A stretch of 9,640 nucleotides of DNA from Flavobacteriia bacterium (GCA_030626085.1 DAOUPQ010000065.1:1-9640), one strand, 5' to 3'. Shown: positions 1 through 8,514, counted from the first letter of the stretch. The notes: generated from the sequence alone by a model not told the origin. Translations and numbers: made by a program.

Positions 1-1
1 A

Positions 2-736
2 ACAATAGATGCTGGTGAAGCAGGTGTATTATGGAAGAGATTTGGCGGAGGAGTTGTTACAGATAAAGCGCCTTTGGGTGAAGGATTTCATTTAGTTGCT
101 CCATGGAATGAAGTGAATGTGTATGAAGTTAGACAGCAAGAACTTACAGAAAAAATGAAAGTATTATCTTCAAATGGTTTGGATATACAATTAGAAGCTA
201 CAGCTTGGTATCAACCAGATCTTGAAAACCTTGGGATGTTACATAAAACCAAAGGGGAAAACTATCTGGATAGAGTTTTAAAGCCAGCTATTAGATCTGC
301 AACCAGAAGTGTTGTGGGAAGATATACTCCTGAACAGATTTATTCTTCAAAAAGAGATGTAATTCAGAAAGAAATTTTCGATGAAACAAAAAAAATCACA
401 GATGATCAGTATGTACAATTAAACGAAGTATTGGTTAGAGATGTAACCTTACCTAACGCCATTAAAGATGCAATTGAAAGAAAATTAGGACAAGAACAAG
501 AATCTTTAGAATACGTTTTTAGATTAGAAAAAGCTGAAAAAGAAGCTGAAAAACAACGTATTGAAGCTCGGGGGAAAGCTGATGCCAATAGAATTTTAAA
601 TGCATCACTATCAGAAATGATATTAAGAGATAAAGGAATTGAAGCTACTTTAAAACTATCACAATCCCCAAATTCTAAAGTTATTCTTATAGGTAGTGGA
701 GATAGTGGCTTGCCAATAATACTAGGAAACAACTAG
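2..736 (+). CDS. Prohibitin / SPFH (band 7) family protein, 5' end cut by window
   Basis: The frame is open from base 2 to the TAG at 734-736, giving 244 visible residues. The protein starts before the window. The first in-window start-like codon (TTG at 74) is not the real start, because the family pattern is already running upstream: D-A-G-E-x-G-V-L then F-G-G-G-V, followed by G-E-G-F-H and A-P-W-N-E. This is the typical opening of the SPFH domain of prohibitins. The last third is charged and probably a coiled coil (repeated EKAEKEAEKQ), followed by a hydrophobic Gly-rich tail (ILIGSGDSGLPIIL). Prohibitin-family proteins form large oligomeric rings on the membrane and act as scaffolds, often modulating membrane proteases; that role is family knowledge. 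The N-terminal membrane anchor expected upstream is not visible. The next gene starts 55 bp downstream on the same strand, but nothing shows a functional link. Confidence 0.9.
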   Translation, partial: TIDAGEAGVLWKRFGGGVVTDKAPLGEGFHLVAPWNEVNVYEVRQQELTEKMKVLSSNGLDIQLEATAWYQPDLENLGMLHKTKGENYLDRVLKPAIRSATRSVVGRYTPEQIYSSKRDVIQKEIFDETKKITDDQYVQLNEVLVRDVTLPNAIKDAIERKLGQEQESLEYVFRLEKAEKEAEKQRIEARGKADANRILNASLSEMILRDKGIEATLKLSQSPNSKVILIGSGDSGLPIILGNN

Positions 737-742
737 TATTTA

Positions 743-759
743 CAGTTTTATATAAACTG
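743..759 (+). terminator. Weak AT-rich hairpin after the prohibitin gene
   Basis: A 6-bp perfect inverted repeat (CAGTTT at 743-748, AAACTG at 754-759) with a 5-nt loop lies 7 nt after the stop codon. It has no clean U-tract, only an AT-rich tail, so terminator function is a guess. It may weakly separate the prohibitin gene from the polysaccharide gene. Confidence 0.25.
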
Positions 760-791
760 AAGATTATATTATAAAATAGCTTAATTTTAAA

Positions 792-2705
792 ATGACCAAA
801 TCATTTTTAAAAAATAGAACTTCCTATACCTCTCGATGGATAGTTTTGTTAATTGATATCTCAATTAGTTTGCAAGCGTTTTTTCTTGCATATTTAATAA
901 GATTTAATTTTACACTAAACTTCGGGCAGTTTGATTTTGTTGGTAATTTACCGTTGGTTGCCCTGGTCTCATTGATAAGTTTTATATTAGTTGGCTCCTT
1001 TAAAGGTATTGTAAGGCATACAGGTATAAAAGATGCTATACAGGTATTTTGGGCTGCTACTTTGTTAATGGCATTATTGTTGGTTACTACACTTTTAGCA
1101 AATAATTATAATTTAGATAAAGTTTTTCAAATACCATTATCAATTGTTTTTGTTCATTATTTATTGAATATCGTTCTTTTAATTTCAAGCCGTTTTATTT
1201 TTAAGTATTTGTTTAACAGAATTGTATCTAATTATAAATCACCAAAAAATGTATTAATTTACGGAGCCGGTGATTCGGGTTTGTTGACCTATACTACTTT
1301 GAGTAATAGTACGCAAAACAAATATAAAATTGTTGGGTTTTTAGATGACAGCAAATTAAAAATTGGCAAGCAATTTAATAGGATAAAAATTCTGGATTCT
1401 GATAAAGTTGATGAAGATTATATCCTCAAGAATAATATTTCCGAAATCATTTTTTCTATTCAAAATATCAACTCGTATGACCTTTTTGAAAAAGTTGATA
1501 AAATTACTCAGCTTCCGCTTACGGTTAAAATTGTACCTCCGGTGCAACAGTGGATTGATGGTGATTTAAATGTTAGTCAAATATCTGAAGTTAAAATTGA
1601 AGATCTATTAGAAAGAACTCCTATTTCAATTAATAATCCTATAATTCAAAAAGAATTTACTGATAAAGTTATTTTAATTACAGGAGCTGCAGGATCTATT
1701 GGACATGAATTTGCCAATCAAATTAGTCATTATGATTATAAACATTTAATTTTATTAGATCAGGCTGAATCGGCTTTATATGATTTACAACAGACTTTTA
1801 TACGTGATGAAGTAAAGAATTTTTATGTAGAATTGGTCGATATTAGAAATGATCATAGAGTAAAAGAAATTTTCAAAAAATACAATATTAATATTGTTTT
1901 TCATGCAGCAGCTTATAAACATGTTCCGTTGATGGAAAAAAATCCCTATGAGGCAGTTCATGTAAATATTGTTGGCACATCAAATGTAATGAATCAGGCA
2001 GTTGAAAATGGAGTGGATAAGTTTATAATGGTTTCTACCGATAAAGCTGTTAACCCAACTAATGTAATGGGTGCTACTAAACGAGTAGCCGAAATTTATG
2101 CTAATTATCTAAACGGTTTTGGGAAAACTAAATTTGTTACAACGCGTTTTGGTAATGTTTTGGGTTCAAATGGATCTGTAATTCCTTTATTTAAAAAACA
2201 AATTGATGCAGGTGGTCCACTTACTGTTACACATAAAAGTATTACTCGTTTTTTTATGACAATTCCAGAAGCATGCGAGCTAGTATTAGAAGCTGGAATT
2301 ATGGGTAATGGTGGAGAAATTTATGTGTTTGATATGGGAGAATCTGTTGAGATCTTTGAATTAGCTAAAAAAATGATTCATTTAAGTGGGTATAAATATC
2401 CTGAAGATATTGATATTGAAATTACAGGATTACGTCCGGGAGAAAAATTATATGAAGAATTACTGACAAATGAAGAAAACACGATTCCAACCTATCACGA
2501 TAAGATATTAATTGCCAAAACTGAAAAAATAGATTATAATAAAATAAAAATTGAAATTGATAAATTAATGATCTTGGATGGTCAATCTACTAATGAAATT
2601 GTTTCAAAATTAAAAAGTATCATCCCGAATTATATTTCAAATAATTCAGAATTCGAAAAATTAGATAATAAAAAAGTGAAAGTCAAACAATTAAAGATTG
2701 GCTAA
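792..2705 (+). CDS. Membrane-anchored nucleotide-sugar 4,6-dehydratase/epimerase (FlaA1/CapD/WbpM-type polysaccharide biosynthesis protein)
   Basis: A 637-aa protein in the usual size range of the long WbpM/CapD subgroup. Four hydrophobic segments (about residues 16-37, 49-69, 84-103, 114-134) form the membrane anchor. A first Rossmann-like domain starts near residue 153 (VLIYGAGDSG). The catalytic SDR domain starts near 293, with the nucleotide-binding glycines G298, G301 and G304 (TGAAGSIG). Other family marks are HAAAYKHVPLMEKNP near 370, STDKAVNPTNVMGATKR (415-431) and GLRPGEKLYEELL near the C-terminus. Ser415, Met426 and Lys430 match the Ser-Met-Lys arrangement of WbpM/FlaA1/PglF enzymes, where Met replaces the classical SDR Tyr. 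The family generally converts UDP-GlcNAc to a 4-keto-6-deoxy sugar for O-antigen, capsule or glycan synthesis; the exact substrate cannot be read here. The ATG at 792 is preceded only by AT-rich sequence with no SD. It converges with the C40 peptidase gene, 18 bp apart. Confidence 0.93.
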   Translation: MTKSFLKNRTSYTSRWIVLLIDISISLQAFFLAYLIRFNFTLNFGQFDFVGNLPLVALVSLISFILVGSFKGIVRHTGIKDAIQVFWAATLLMALLLVTTLLANNYNLDKVFQIPLSIVFVHYLLNIVLLISSRFIFKYLFNRIVSNYKSPKNVLIYGAGDSGLLTYTTLSNSTQNKYKIVGFLDDSKLKIGKQFNRIKILDSDKVDEDYILKNNISEIIFSIQNINSYDLFEKVDKITQLPLTVKIVPPVQQWIDGDLNVSQISEVKIEDLLERTPISINNPIIQKEFTDKVILITGAAGSIGHEFANQISHYDYKHLILLDQAESALYDLQQTFIRDEVKNFYVELVDIRNDHRVKEIFKKYNINIVFHAAAYKHVPLMEKNPYEAVHVNIVGTSNVMNQAVENGVDKFIMVSTDKAVNPTNVMGATKRVAEIYANYLNGFGKTKFVTTRFGNVLGSNGSVIPLFKKQIDAGGPLTVTHKSITRFFMTIPEACELVLEAGIMGNGGEIYVFDMGESVEIFELAKKMIHLSGYKYPEDIDIEITGLRPGEKLYEELLTNEENTIPTYHDKILIAKTEKIDYNKIKIEIDKLMILDGQSTNEIVSKLKSIIPNYISNNSEFEKLDNKKVKVKQLKIG

Positions 2706-2723
2706 TTCTTTTCTTAATGATTT

Positions 2724-3494
2724 CTAAAAAATTTGCTTGATAAGCCTGAGTTTGTGTGTGTGACGTTTTGTGTCAACATTATAAATACCGCTATGATCTA
2801 ATCTATCTATTCTTACTTTTCCATAACAATGAATGATGTGATTGTTATTAAGAATTAAACCAACATGAATGATATTTCCTTCATGATCATCAAAAAATGC
2901 AAGATCTCCCGGTTCACTCTCTTCAATAAAACTTAAAACTTCGCCCTGTTTGGCTTGTTGACATGCATCTCGGGGTAAAAAATGCCCATTAATCTTGTAA
3001 ACCATCTGTGTTAAACCTGAGCAATCAATTCCGAAAGGAGTTTTGCCTCCCCATAAAAATGGTGCATTTAAATATAAATATGCAGTTTTAACAATTTCAC
3101 TTTTATTAAAAACGCCTATTTTATTATCACCCTCAAAAAAAAATTGTTTTTTATTGATACTTAAGTTATTTTCTTTTAAAAGTGGGAGGGAAGTACCAAT
3201 CGATATTGGTATCAATGAATTATTTTGTTCAGTTAAATAATTGATCAATTCGTTAGTAAATATTTTTTCAGATTGATTTATTTGTTGATAAAATTTCTCA
3301 TCAATAATTTCAACCTGATTCTTAGAAACCCAACCTTCATACTTATCATAGTCTGAAACGATCTTAACAAAATGTGTATTTGAATTAATAATTTTAAAAG
3401 TTTCTCCAAATAAAATTTGAGATACCATCTCACTTTTATCACTAGCTTCTTCCCGTAAAGGAATAGCATTTAAAATACAAATTCCGAATTTCAT
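2724..3494 (-). CDS. C40 (NlpC/P60) family cysteine peptidase with N-terminal SH3-like domain
   Basis: This 256-aa protein has an SH3-like N-terminus (about residues 1-65: LNAIPLREEAS, GETFKI, GWVSKNQVEII), a linker, then the NlpC/P60 domain. The nucleophile is Cys158 in GIDCSGL, the general base His210 in IIHVGLIL, and the third polar residue probably His222 in HIIHCYG. FLWGGKTPFG and GDLAFFDD are also typical of the fold. Family members cleave peptidoglycan peptides, often gamma-D-Glu to diamino-acid bonds, as in Bacillus YkfC. There is no signal peptide or lipobox in MKFGICILNAIPLREEA, so a cytoplasmic murein-peptide recycling role is possible; that is inference. I chose the ATG at 3494 over an adjacent TTG at 3497. 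The upstream thiolase gene is codirectional, with its stop 51 nt before this start, so the two may be cotranscribed. Confidence 0.9.
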   Translation of the reverse strand: MKFGICILNAIPLREEASDKSEMVSQILFGETFKIINSNTHFVKIVSDYDKYEGWVSKNQVEIIDEKFYQQINQSEKIFTNELINYLTEQNNSLIPISIGTSLPLLKENNLSINKKQFFFEGDNKIGVFNKSEIVKTAYLYLNAPFLWGGKTPFGIDCSGLTQMVYKINGHFLPRDACQQAKQGEVLSFIEESEPGDLAFFDDHEGNIIHVGLILNNNHIIHCYGKVRIDRLDHSGIYNVDTKRHTHKLRLIKQIF

Positions 3495-3545
3495 CAATTC
3501 TTGGTAGGTTAATTGTTTTTTTAATAAACTTCTAATTACTCTATA

Positions 3546-4727
3546 CTATTTAACATTTTCAATAACCATAGCACTTGCGCCACCACCACCATTACAAATA
3601 CCTGCAGTACCTATTTTTGCATTATTTTGTTTTAGCACATTGATTAGCGTTACAATGATTCTTGCACCTGAACAACCTAATGGATGACCCAAAGAAACAG
3701 CTCCACCATTGACGTTCACTTTTTCAGCATCTAATTTAAGCATTTTGATATTTACCAATCCTACAACTGAGAAAGCTTCATTTAATTCGTAGTAATCTAC
3801 ATCACTCTTATCGATATTTGCTTTTTTTAAGGCAATCGGAATTGCTTTTGCCGGAGCTGTTGTAAACCACTCAGGTTCTTGTGCAGCATCTGCATAACCT
3901 TTTACTATAGCAAGAGGTTTTAATCCGAGTTCTTTAGCTTTTCCACTACTCATCAACACCAAAGCAGCAGCTCCATCATTAAGTGTAGATGCATTTGCAG
4001 CTGTTACAGTACCTTCTTTTGAAAACACTGGTCTGAGATTTGGAATTTTATCCAATTTTACATTTTTAAACTCCTCATCTTCTTTAACGATGATTGGTTC
4101 ACCTCTTCGTTGTGGAACTTCAACTTGAACAATCTCTTCATCAAATTTTCCGGTTTTCCATGCTTTTGCCGAACGGGTATAAGATTCTATTGCAAAATTA
4201 TCCTGATCTTCACGAGTAAATTCTTTTTCATTTGCGCATAGATCGCCACAAGTTCCCATATGTTTTCCATCGTAAACATTGGTCAAACCATCTTTTAAAA
4301 GTCCATCTTCTAGAACGATATTTCCTAATTTTTGTCCGTTACGTCCTTGATGGTAAAATGGAGTTTGACTCATATTTTCCATTCCACCGGCAATAATAAT
4401 TTCGGCATCACCACATTTAATCGCTTGAGCTGCAAATGAAATTGCTTTCATACCTGAAGCACAAACTTTATTAACAGTTGTGCACGGTACAGTATAGGGT
4501 AATCCGGCAAAAACAGCAGCCTGACGAGCGGGTGCCTGACCAACACCGGCTTGCAATACATTACCCATAAATACTTCATCAATTATATTTGGATCAAGAT
4601 TGATTTTATCTAATGCTCCTTTAATGGCTATAGCCCCCAATTTTGCAGCTGGAATACTTGAAAGACTTCCCATAAAACTACCCATTGGTGTTCGAACTGC
4701 CGAGACGATTACAACTTCTTTACTCAT
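3546..4727 (-). CDS. atoB: Acetyl-CoA C-acetyltransferase (thiolase)
   Basis: A complete 393-aa thiolase of normal family length. The active-site residues fall at the classical biosynthetic-thiolase positions: nucleophile Cys89 in VNKVCASGMKA, Asn316 in NEAF, His348 in GHPLGCSGAR, and Cys378 in GICNGGGG. The enzyme condenses two acetyl-CoA to acetoacetyl-CoA, or runs the reverse thiolysis. It is soluble and cytoplasmic and serves short-chain fatty acid, ketone body or polyhydroxyalkanoate metabolism. The sequence cannot separate an acetoacetyl-CoA-specific enzyme from a broader 3-ketoacyl-CoA thiolase, so the symbol is approximate. The ATG at 4727 begins the expected MSKEVVIVSAVRTPMGSFMG N-terminus. 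It is divergent from the FAD oxidoreductase gene (154 bp between the starts) and lies upstream of the C40 peptidase gene on the same strand. Confidence 0.95.
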   Translation of the reverse strand: MSKEVVIVSAVRTPMGSFMGSLSSIPAAKLGAIAIKGALDKINLDPNIIDEVFMGNVLQAGVGQAPARQAAVFAGLPYTVPCTTVNKVCASGMKAISFAAQAIKCGDAEIIIAGGMENMSQTPFYHQGRNGQKLGNIVLEDGLLKDGLTNVYDGKHMGTCGDLCANEKEFTREDQDNFAIESYTRSAKAWKTGKFDEEIVQVEVPQRRGEPIIVKEDEEFKNVKLDKIPNLRPVFSKEGTVTAANASTLNDGAAALVLMSSGKAKELGLKPLAIVKGYADAAQEPEWFTTAPAKAIPIALKKANIDKSDVDYYELNEAFSVVGLVNIKMLKLDAEKVNVNGGAVSLGHPLGCSGARIIVTLINVLKQNNAKIGTAGICNGGGGASAMVIENVK

Positions 4728-4802
4728 GATAATATTTTTTAATATCTTTCTTACGAAAGTACTTATTTTTAATGAATTTATAATGTATATTTATTGTTGA
4801 TT

Positions 4803-4831
4803 TTATTTTTGTAATTCACCTTCAAAAATAA
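4803..4831. promoter_or_regulatory. Inverted repeat in the thiolase/oxidoreductase divergent region, arms resembling -7 elements
   Basis: A perfect 9-bp inverted repeat (TTATTTTTG at 4803-4811, CAAAAATAA at 4823-4831) surrounds an 11-nt spacer. Each arm contains TATTTTTG, which fits the Bacteroidota -7 consensus TAnnTTTG, one arm reading toward each divergent gene. If both are used, the two transcripts would start at almost the same place near 4817, about 65 nt before the oxidoreductase start and about 90 nt before the thiolase start. No clear -33 TTTG sits at the expected distance on either strand. The site could instead be an operator. Both readings are inference. Confidence 0.35.
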
Positions 4832-4866
4832 TTTAAAGAAAATATTTAAGAATTAATTTAAAATTC

Positions 4867-4872
4867 AAGAGG
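4867..4872 (+). promoter_or_regulatory. Shine-Dalgarno-like ribosome binding site
   Basis: AAGAGG lies 9 nt before the ATG at 4882. It is the clearest SD-like element in the window, where the other starts are preceded by plain A/T-rich leaders. It supports 4882 as the true start of the FAD oxidoreductase. Confidence 0.5.
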
Positions 4873-4881
4873 TATTAAAAT

Positions 4882-6255
4882 ATGATTGACACTAGTATTA
4901 ACAAACATTATATAGCAATTATTGGAGGGTCAATTTCCGGTTCTGAAGCTGCATTTACATTGGCTACAAAAGGATTTAAAGTAGTTATTTTTGAAATGAA
5001 TGATCTGCCTTATGGGAAAATTGAAGATGGTTTGCCTAAGTGGCATGTTGGATTGAGAGATAAGCAAGAAAAAAATATTGATCAAAAGCTTAATCATGAA
5101 AATATATTATACATACCTAATGTAAAAATAGGTAGAGATATAAGTTTTGAAGATTTGGTTAAAAATTGGGGATTTACAGTTATAATAATAGCAAATGGGG
5201 CCTGGAAAGATAGAGATCTACTAATTAAAGATATCAATAAATTTAAGGGTAAGGAGTTGGTTTATCAAAATTCATTATTGTATTGGTATAACCACAAACA
5301 CGAACCTGATTATAAAGGATCAAGTATTGAAATTAAAGATGGTGCTATTGTTGTTGGTGGGGGTTTAGCTTCATTAGACGTTATAAAATTAGGGATGATC
5401 GAATTAGTTCAGGATGTTTTGTTATCAAAAAAAGGAATTTTGGTTGATCTTTTTGAATTTGAGAAAAAAGGTATTGCAGCTATTTTAGAATCAAATAATA
5501 CTAATTTGCAAGAATTACAAATCAAAGGATTAAGTTTAGTTTATAGAAGAGCCGCAAAGGATATGCCATTAAAATCACCTAAAGATGATACTACAGAAAA
5601 TGTTGAAAAGGCTAAGATGGTTTCAGAAAAATTATTACAAAAATATCTCGATAAATATTTGTTTAAATTTATTCCATTGAGTATTCCAATAGATATAATT
5701 GAAAAAGATGGAACTTTAAAAGCCTTGGTTTTACAAAAAGTAACCATTGAAAATGGAAAAATTATATCAAAACCAGGTGATACATTAACTGTTGAAACGC
5801 CAATGATAATCTCGTCAATTGGCAGTTTACCGGAACAAATAGAAGGTTTACATTATGAAGGTTCTTGGTTAAAAATGGAAGGTAAAGGAAACTATAAGGT
5901 TTATGGTTATAATAATGTTTTTGCAATTGGTAATGCTGTAACAGGAAGAGGTAATATTCAAGAATCAAAGGTGCATGGAAAAAGAATGACTGAAAAAATA
6001 ATTGATAAACACCTTCTTGAAGATGATTTATTTGAAGACTGGGTTGAAAATTTAAATACTGATCTTTGTAAAAGAGTTGATGAAAATGTGGAAGCTATTG
6101 AAGCATTTATTAAAATACAAAAAATCATGCCTGATAGAATAGTAGATAATATCTTAAGAAAGACCAAAGAACTACAAGATAAAGTAGGATACACAACTTA
6201 TACTGATTGGATTAAATCAAAAACACCTATACGATTAGAAAATTTGCCTAAATAA
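4882..6255 (+). CDS. FAD-dependent NAD(P) oxidoreductase, adrenodoxin-reductase/GltD-like
   Basis: A 457-aa two-dinucleotide-fold flavoprotein. The N-terminal FAD site is AIIGGSISGSEAA (G15-G16-S17-I18-S19-G20) followed by the beta-strand KVVIFEM. PYGKIEDGLPKW matches the substrate-side motif of adrenodoxin/ferredoxin-NADP reductases and glutamate synthase small subunits. The NAD(P) fold has VVGGGLASLD (158-166), and LVYRRAAKDMP carries Arg222-Arg223, which in GltD-like enzymes fit the NADPH phosphate. A second FAD contact is FAIGNAVTGRGN (347-358). No Cys-rich Fe-S domain is present, unlike full GltD-type proteins, so an electron partner such as ferredoxin would be separate. The likely role is moving electrons between NAD(P)H and a small carrier; the true acceptor is unknown. 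It starts from an SD-like AAGAGG, and the HD phosphodiesterase gene follows after 41 nt, suggesting an operon. Confidence 0.85.
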   Translation: MIDTSINKHYIAIIGGSISGSEAAFTLATKGFKVVIFEMNDLPYGKIEDGLPKWHVGLRDKQEKNIDQKLNHENILYIPNVKIGRDISFEDLVKNWGFTVIIIANGAWKDRDLLIKDINKFKGKELVYQNSLLYWYNHKHEPDYKGSSIEIKDGAIVVGGGLASLDVIKLGMIELVQDVLLSKKGILVDLFEFEKKGIAAILESNNTNLQELQIKGLSLVYRRAAKDMPLKSPKDDTTENVEKAKMVSEKLLQKYLDKYLFKFIPLSIPIDIIEKDGTLKALVLQKVTIENGKIISKPGDTLTVETPMIISSIGSLPEQIEGLHYEGSWLKMEGKGNYKVYGYNNVFAIGNAVTGRGNIQESKVHGKRMTEKIIDKHLLEDDLFEDWVENLNTDLCKRVDENVEAIEAFIKIQKIMPDRIVDNILRKTKELQDKVGYTTYTDWIKSKTPIRLENLPK

Positions 6256-6296
6256 GATAATGAATTATTTGATAAATCATTACTTTTGAAGTTTAA

Positions 6297-8363
6297 ATGA
6301 ATAAAATGAAAGATTTTATCAATAAACTTTATCAAAATCATGCTCTTATTTATAAGATCATTCTGTTTTTGGCAACTACTTTTTTTATTGTTTATTTATT
6401 TCCAAAAGGAGGTCAGTTTAAATATAATATTCAAAAAGGAAAACCCTGGCAATATGAAAATTTATATTCGCCTTTTGATTTTGCTATTCAAAAATCAGAT
6501 GAAGAACTAAAACTTGAAGCTGAAGAAATAGAAAACAACAAACAATTATATTTTGTTGTAAATAATGAAGTAGAAGAAAGAGTAAAAGAAAATTATATTA
6601 AAAATATTCCTTTAATATTACAAGATTCAAGTGCTATTGGATTTAATAAAAGGAGGCTTCAAGATTTTGGTATAAAATTTATTAACTCTGTTTATAAAGT
6701 CGGGTTTCTAAACAAAGTTGATAATAAAAAGGTTAAAAATAATAAATTAATCTCTTTGAGAGAAGGGAATGAAGTTAAAGATATTATTTCCGATCAATTA
6801 TTTACTACTGATAATTTAGTTTCTTCAATTAATAGCTATTTTAGTAATAAGAAGTATAAGGTTCTAGAGGATGAATTCACTTCATTATTTTTTGAGATTT
6901 TAGAGCCAAATGTTTTTTTTGATGATGAACTGACAAATAGAGCTTTAAACGAAGAATTAATAAATAGATCTTTTACAAAAGGCTTGGTATCCCAATATGA
7001 GATAATTATATCAAAAGGTGATTTGGTTGAGGGTGAAAAGTATGAAATATTAACATCACTAAAAAAAGAATACGATACACAGTTATGGAGTGAAATTAAT
7101 TATAATTGGATTGTTTTTGGATACACAATTTTAGTAGCATTGGTACTTTTAATGCTATTTTTATTTCTTGAAAAATATCGCCCTGATATCTATAAGAACA
7201 ACACAAAATTAACCTTTATCATTTTTAATATTATATTGATCGTTTTAATGGTTACGATAGTTCAAAAATATTGGGTTAATTATATTTATGTCGTACCAAT
7301 TATTATTCTACCAATAATAATAAAAGCCTTTTTTGATGCCAGAGTTGGTTTATTTACACATGTTATTACGGTTTTACTGCTTGGATTTATAGTTCCGAAT
7401 AGTTTTGAATTTGTTTTTTTGCAAATAATTGCCGGAATGGTTACAATTTTAACAGTATCTGAATTACACCGCAGGGCCAATTTATTTATATCAATTATTA
7501 AAATTACTTTAGTCTATATAGTTGCCTATGTAGCTTTTTCAATAATACAGGATGGTAATGCACAACAGTTAAAATGGGGTTATTTTGCCATGTTCGTTTT
7601 AAATGGCATTTTATCATTTTTATCATTGTTTTTAATATTGATATATGAAAAGACGTTTGGTTTGGTATCCGATGTATCATTATTAGAGCTCTCAAATACG
7701 AATTCAAAATTATTACGAGAGTTGAACGAAAAAGCTCCCGGAACTTTCCAACACTCTATGCAAGTTGCAAATCTAGCAGAAGCTTCAGCAAATGAAATTG
7801 GCGCTAATGCGATGCTTGTGAGAGCCGGTGCTTTATATCATGATATTGGTAAGATGTTAAATCCGATGTATTTTACAGAAAATCAGACAACCAATGTGAA
7901 TCCGCATCACGATCTTTCACCATCTGATTCTACAGAAATTATTGTAAATCACGTTATTAAAGGTATTGAATTAGCCAAAAAAAATGGGATTCCTGATAGA
8001 ATAATTGATTTTATAAGAACACATCATGGAACAAACATAATTTATTATTTTTATAAATTACAAGAAAAACTAACGCCTAATGATGTTAATGAAAATGATT
8101 TTAAATACCCTGGACCAATTCCATTTTCAAAAGAAACTGCTGTTTTAATGATGTGTGATGCATGTGAAGCTGCCTCAAAAAGTATTAAAGAACCTACAGC
8201 TAATCTTATTGATGAATTGGTTGAAAAGATCATTAACAGCCAAATGCAAAACGGTCAGTTTATGAATGCTGATATTACTTTTAAGGAGATTCAAACCATT
8301 AAAAAGGTAATTAAAAAGAAACTACATAATATTTATCATTTGAGAATTGAATATCCAGAATAA
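6297..8363 (+). CDS. pgpH: 7TM-HD family phosphodiesterase (PgpH/YqfF type), probable c-di-AMP hydrolase
   Basis: A 688-aa membrane enzyme. One N-terminal membrane segment (about 18-36) is followed by an extracytoplasmic 7TMR-HDED-like domain (to about 265). A cluster of hydrophobic helices (about 271-460) comes next, then a cytoplasmic HD domain beginning near LLRELNEKAPGTFQHS. Likely metal ligands are His486, His515-Asp516 (YHDIGK), His552 (NHV), His576-His577 (THHGT) and Asp621 (MMCDACEAA). Their order and spacing fit the PgpH HD domain, so the enzyme looks catalytically intact. Family knowledge: PgpH cleaves c-di-AMP to pApA and links envelope/osmotic state to second-messenger level. The substrate here is inferred from the family. 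The ATG at 6297 has a second in-frame ATG at 6306; either could start. It lies 41 nt after the FAD oxidoreductase gene and is probably cotranscribed with it. Confidence 0.92.
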   Translation: MNKMKDFINKLYQNHALIYKIILFLATTFFIVYLFPKGGQFKYNIQKGKPWQYENLYSPFDFAIQKSDEELKLEAEEIENNKQLYFVVNNEVEERVKENYIKNIPLILQDSSAIGFNKRRLQDFGIKFINSVYKVGFLNKVDNKKVKNNKLISLREGNEVKDIISDQLFTTDNLVSSINSYFSNKKYKVLEDEFTSLFFEILEPNVFFDDELTNRALNEELINRSFTKGLVSQYEIIISKGDLVEGEKYEILTSLKKEYDTQLWSEINYNWIVFGYTILVALVLLMLFLFLEKYRPDIYKNNTKLTFIIFNIILIVLMVTIVQKYWVNYIYVVPIIILPIIIKAFFDARVGLFTHVITVLLLGFIVPNSFEFVFLQIIAGMVTILTVSELHRRANLFISIIKITLVYIVAYVAFSIIQDGNAQQLKWGYFAMFVLNGILSFLSLFLILIYEKTFGLVSDVSLLELSNTNSKLLRELNEKAPGTFQHSMQVANLAEASANEIGANAMLVRAGALYHDIGKMLNPMYFTENQTTNVNPHHDLSPSDSTEIIVNHVIKGIELAKKNGIPDRIIDFIRTHHGTNIIYYFYKLQEKLTPNDVNENDFKYPGPIPFSKETAVLMMCDACEAASKSIKEPTANLIDELVEKIINSQMQNGQFMNADITFKEIQTIKKVIKKKLHNIYHLRIEYPE

Positions 8364-8394
8364 CTCCGTTTTTTGATGCTATCTCCTTCCATTT

Positions 8395-8419
8395 TAATAT
8401 TAAACAGTATTTAATATTA
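8395..8419 (+). terminator. AT-only hairpin downstream of the HD phosphodiesterase gene
   Basis: A perfect 10-bp inverted repeat (TAATATTAAA at 8395-8404, TTTAATATTA at 8410-8419) with a 5-nt loop (CAGTA) sits 31 nt after the stop codon. The stem is all A/T and lacks a T-tract on the plus strand. Its place after the last gene of the pair makes a transcript-end role reasonable but unproven. Confidence 0.4.
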
Positions 8420-8514
8420 TAGAATTGCTTATTAAAATATAATACACTGAAATATAAGACATTGCAAAATGTTAATTTTTCAATTTGTATTCAATAAATT
8501 TGATTATTATTCGT

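Noticed and set aside
406..732. Minus-strand 108-aa reading frame
   Set aside because: It is fully opposite the coiled-coil part of the prohibitin gene and has a low-complexity, Ser/Phe-rich shadow-like composition.
74..736. Prohibitin gene starting at the TTG at 74
   Set aside because: The frame is open to base 2 and the upstream residues already match the SPFH domain opening, so the gene is cut by the window rather than starting at 74.
3495..3497. TTG as the start codon of the C40 peptidase
   Set aside because: An ATG follows immediately at 3494; the TTG would add one residue and has no better upstream signal.
4600..4800. Plus-strand 66-aa reading frame over the thiolase start
   Set aside because: It overlaps the conserved N-terminus of the thiolase on the other strand and has no own features.
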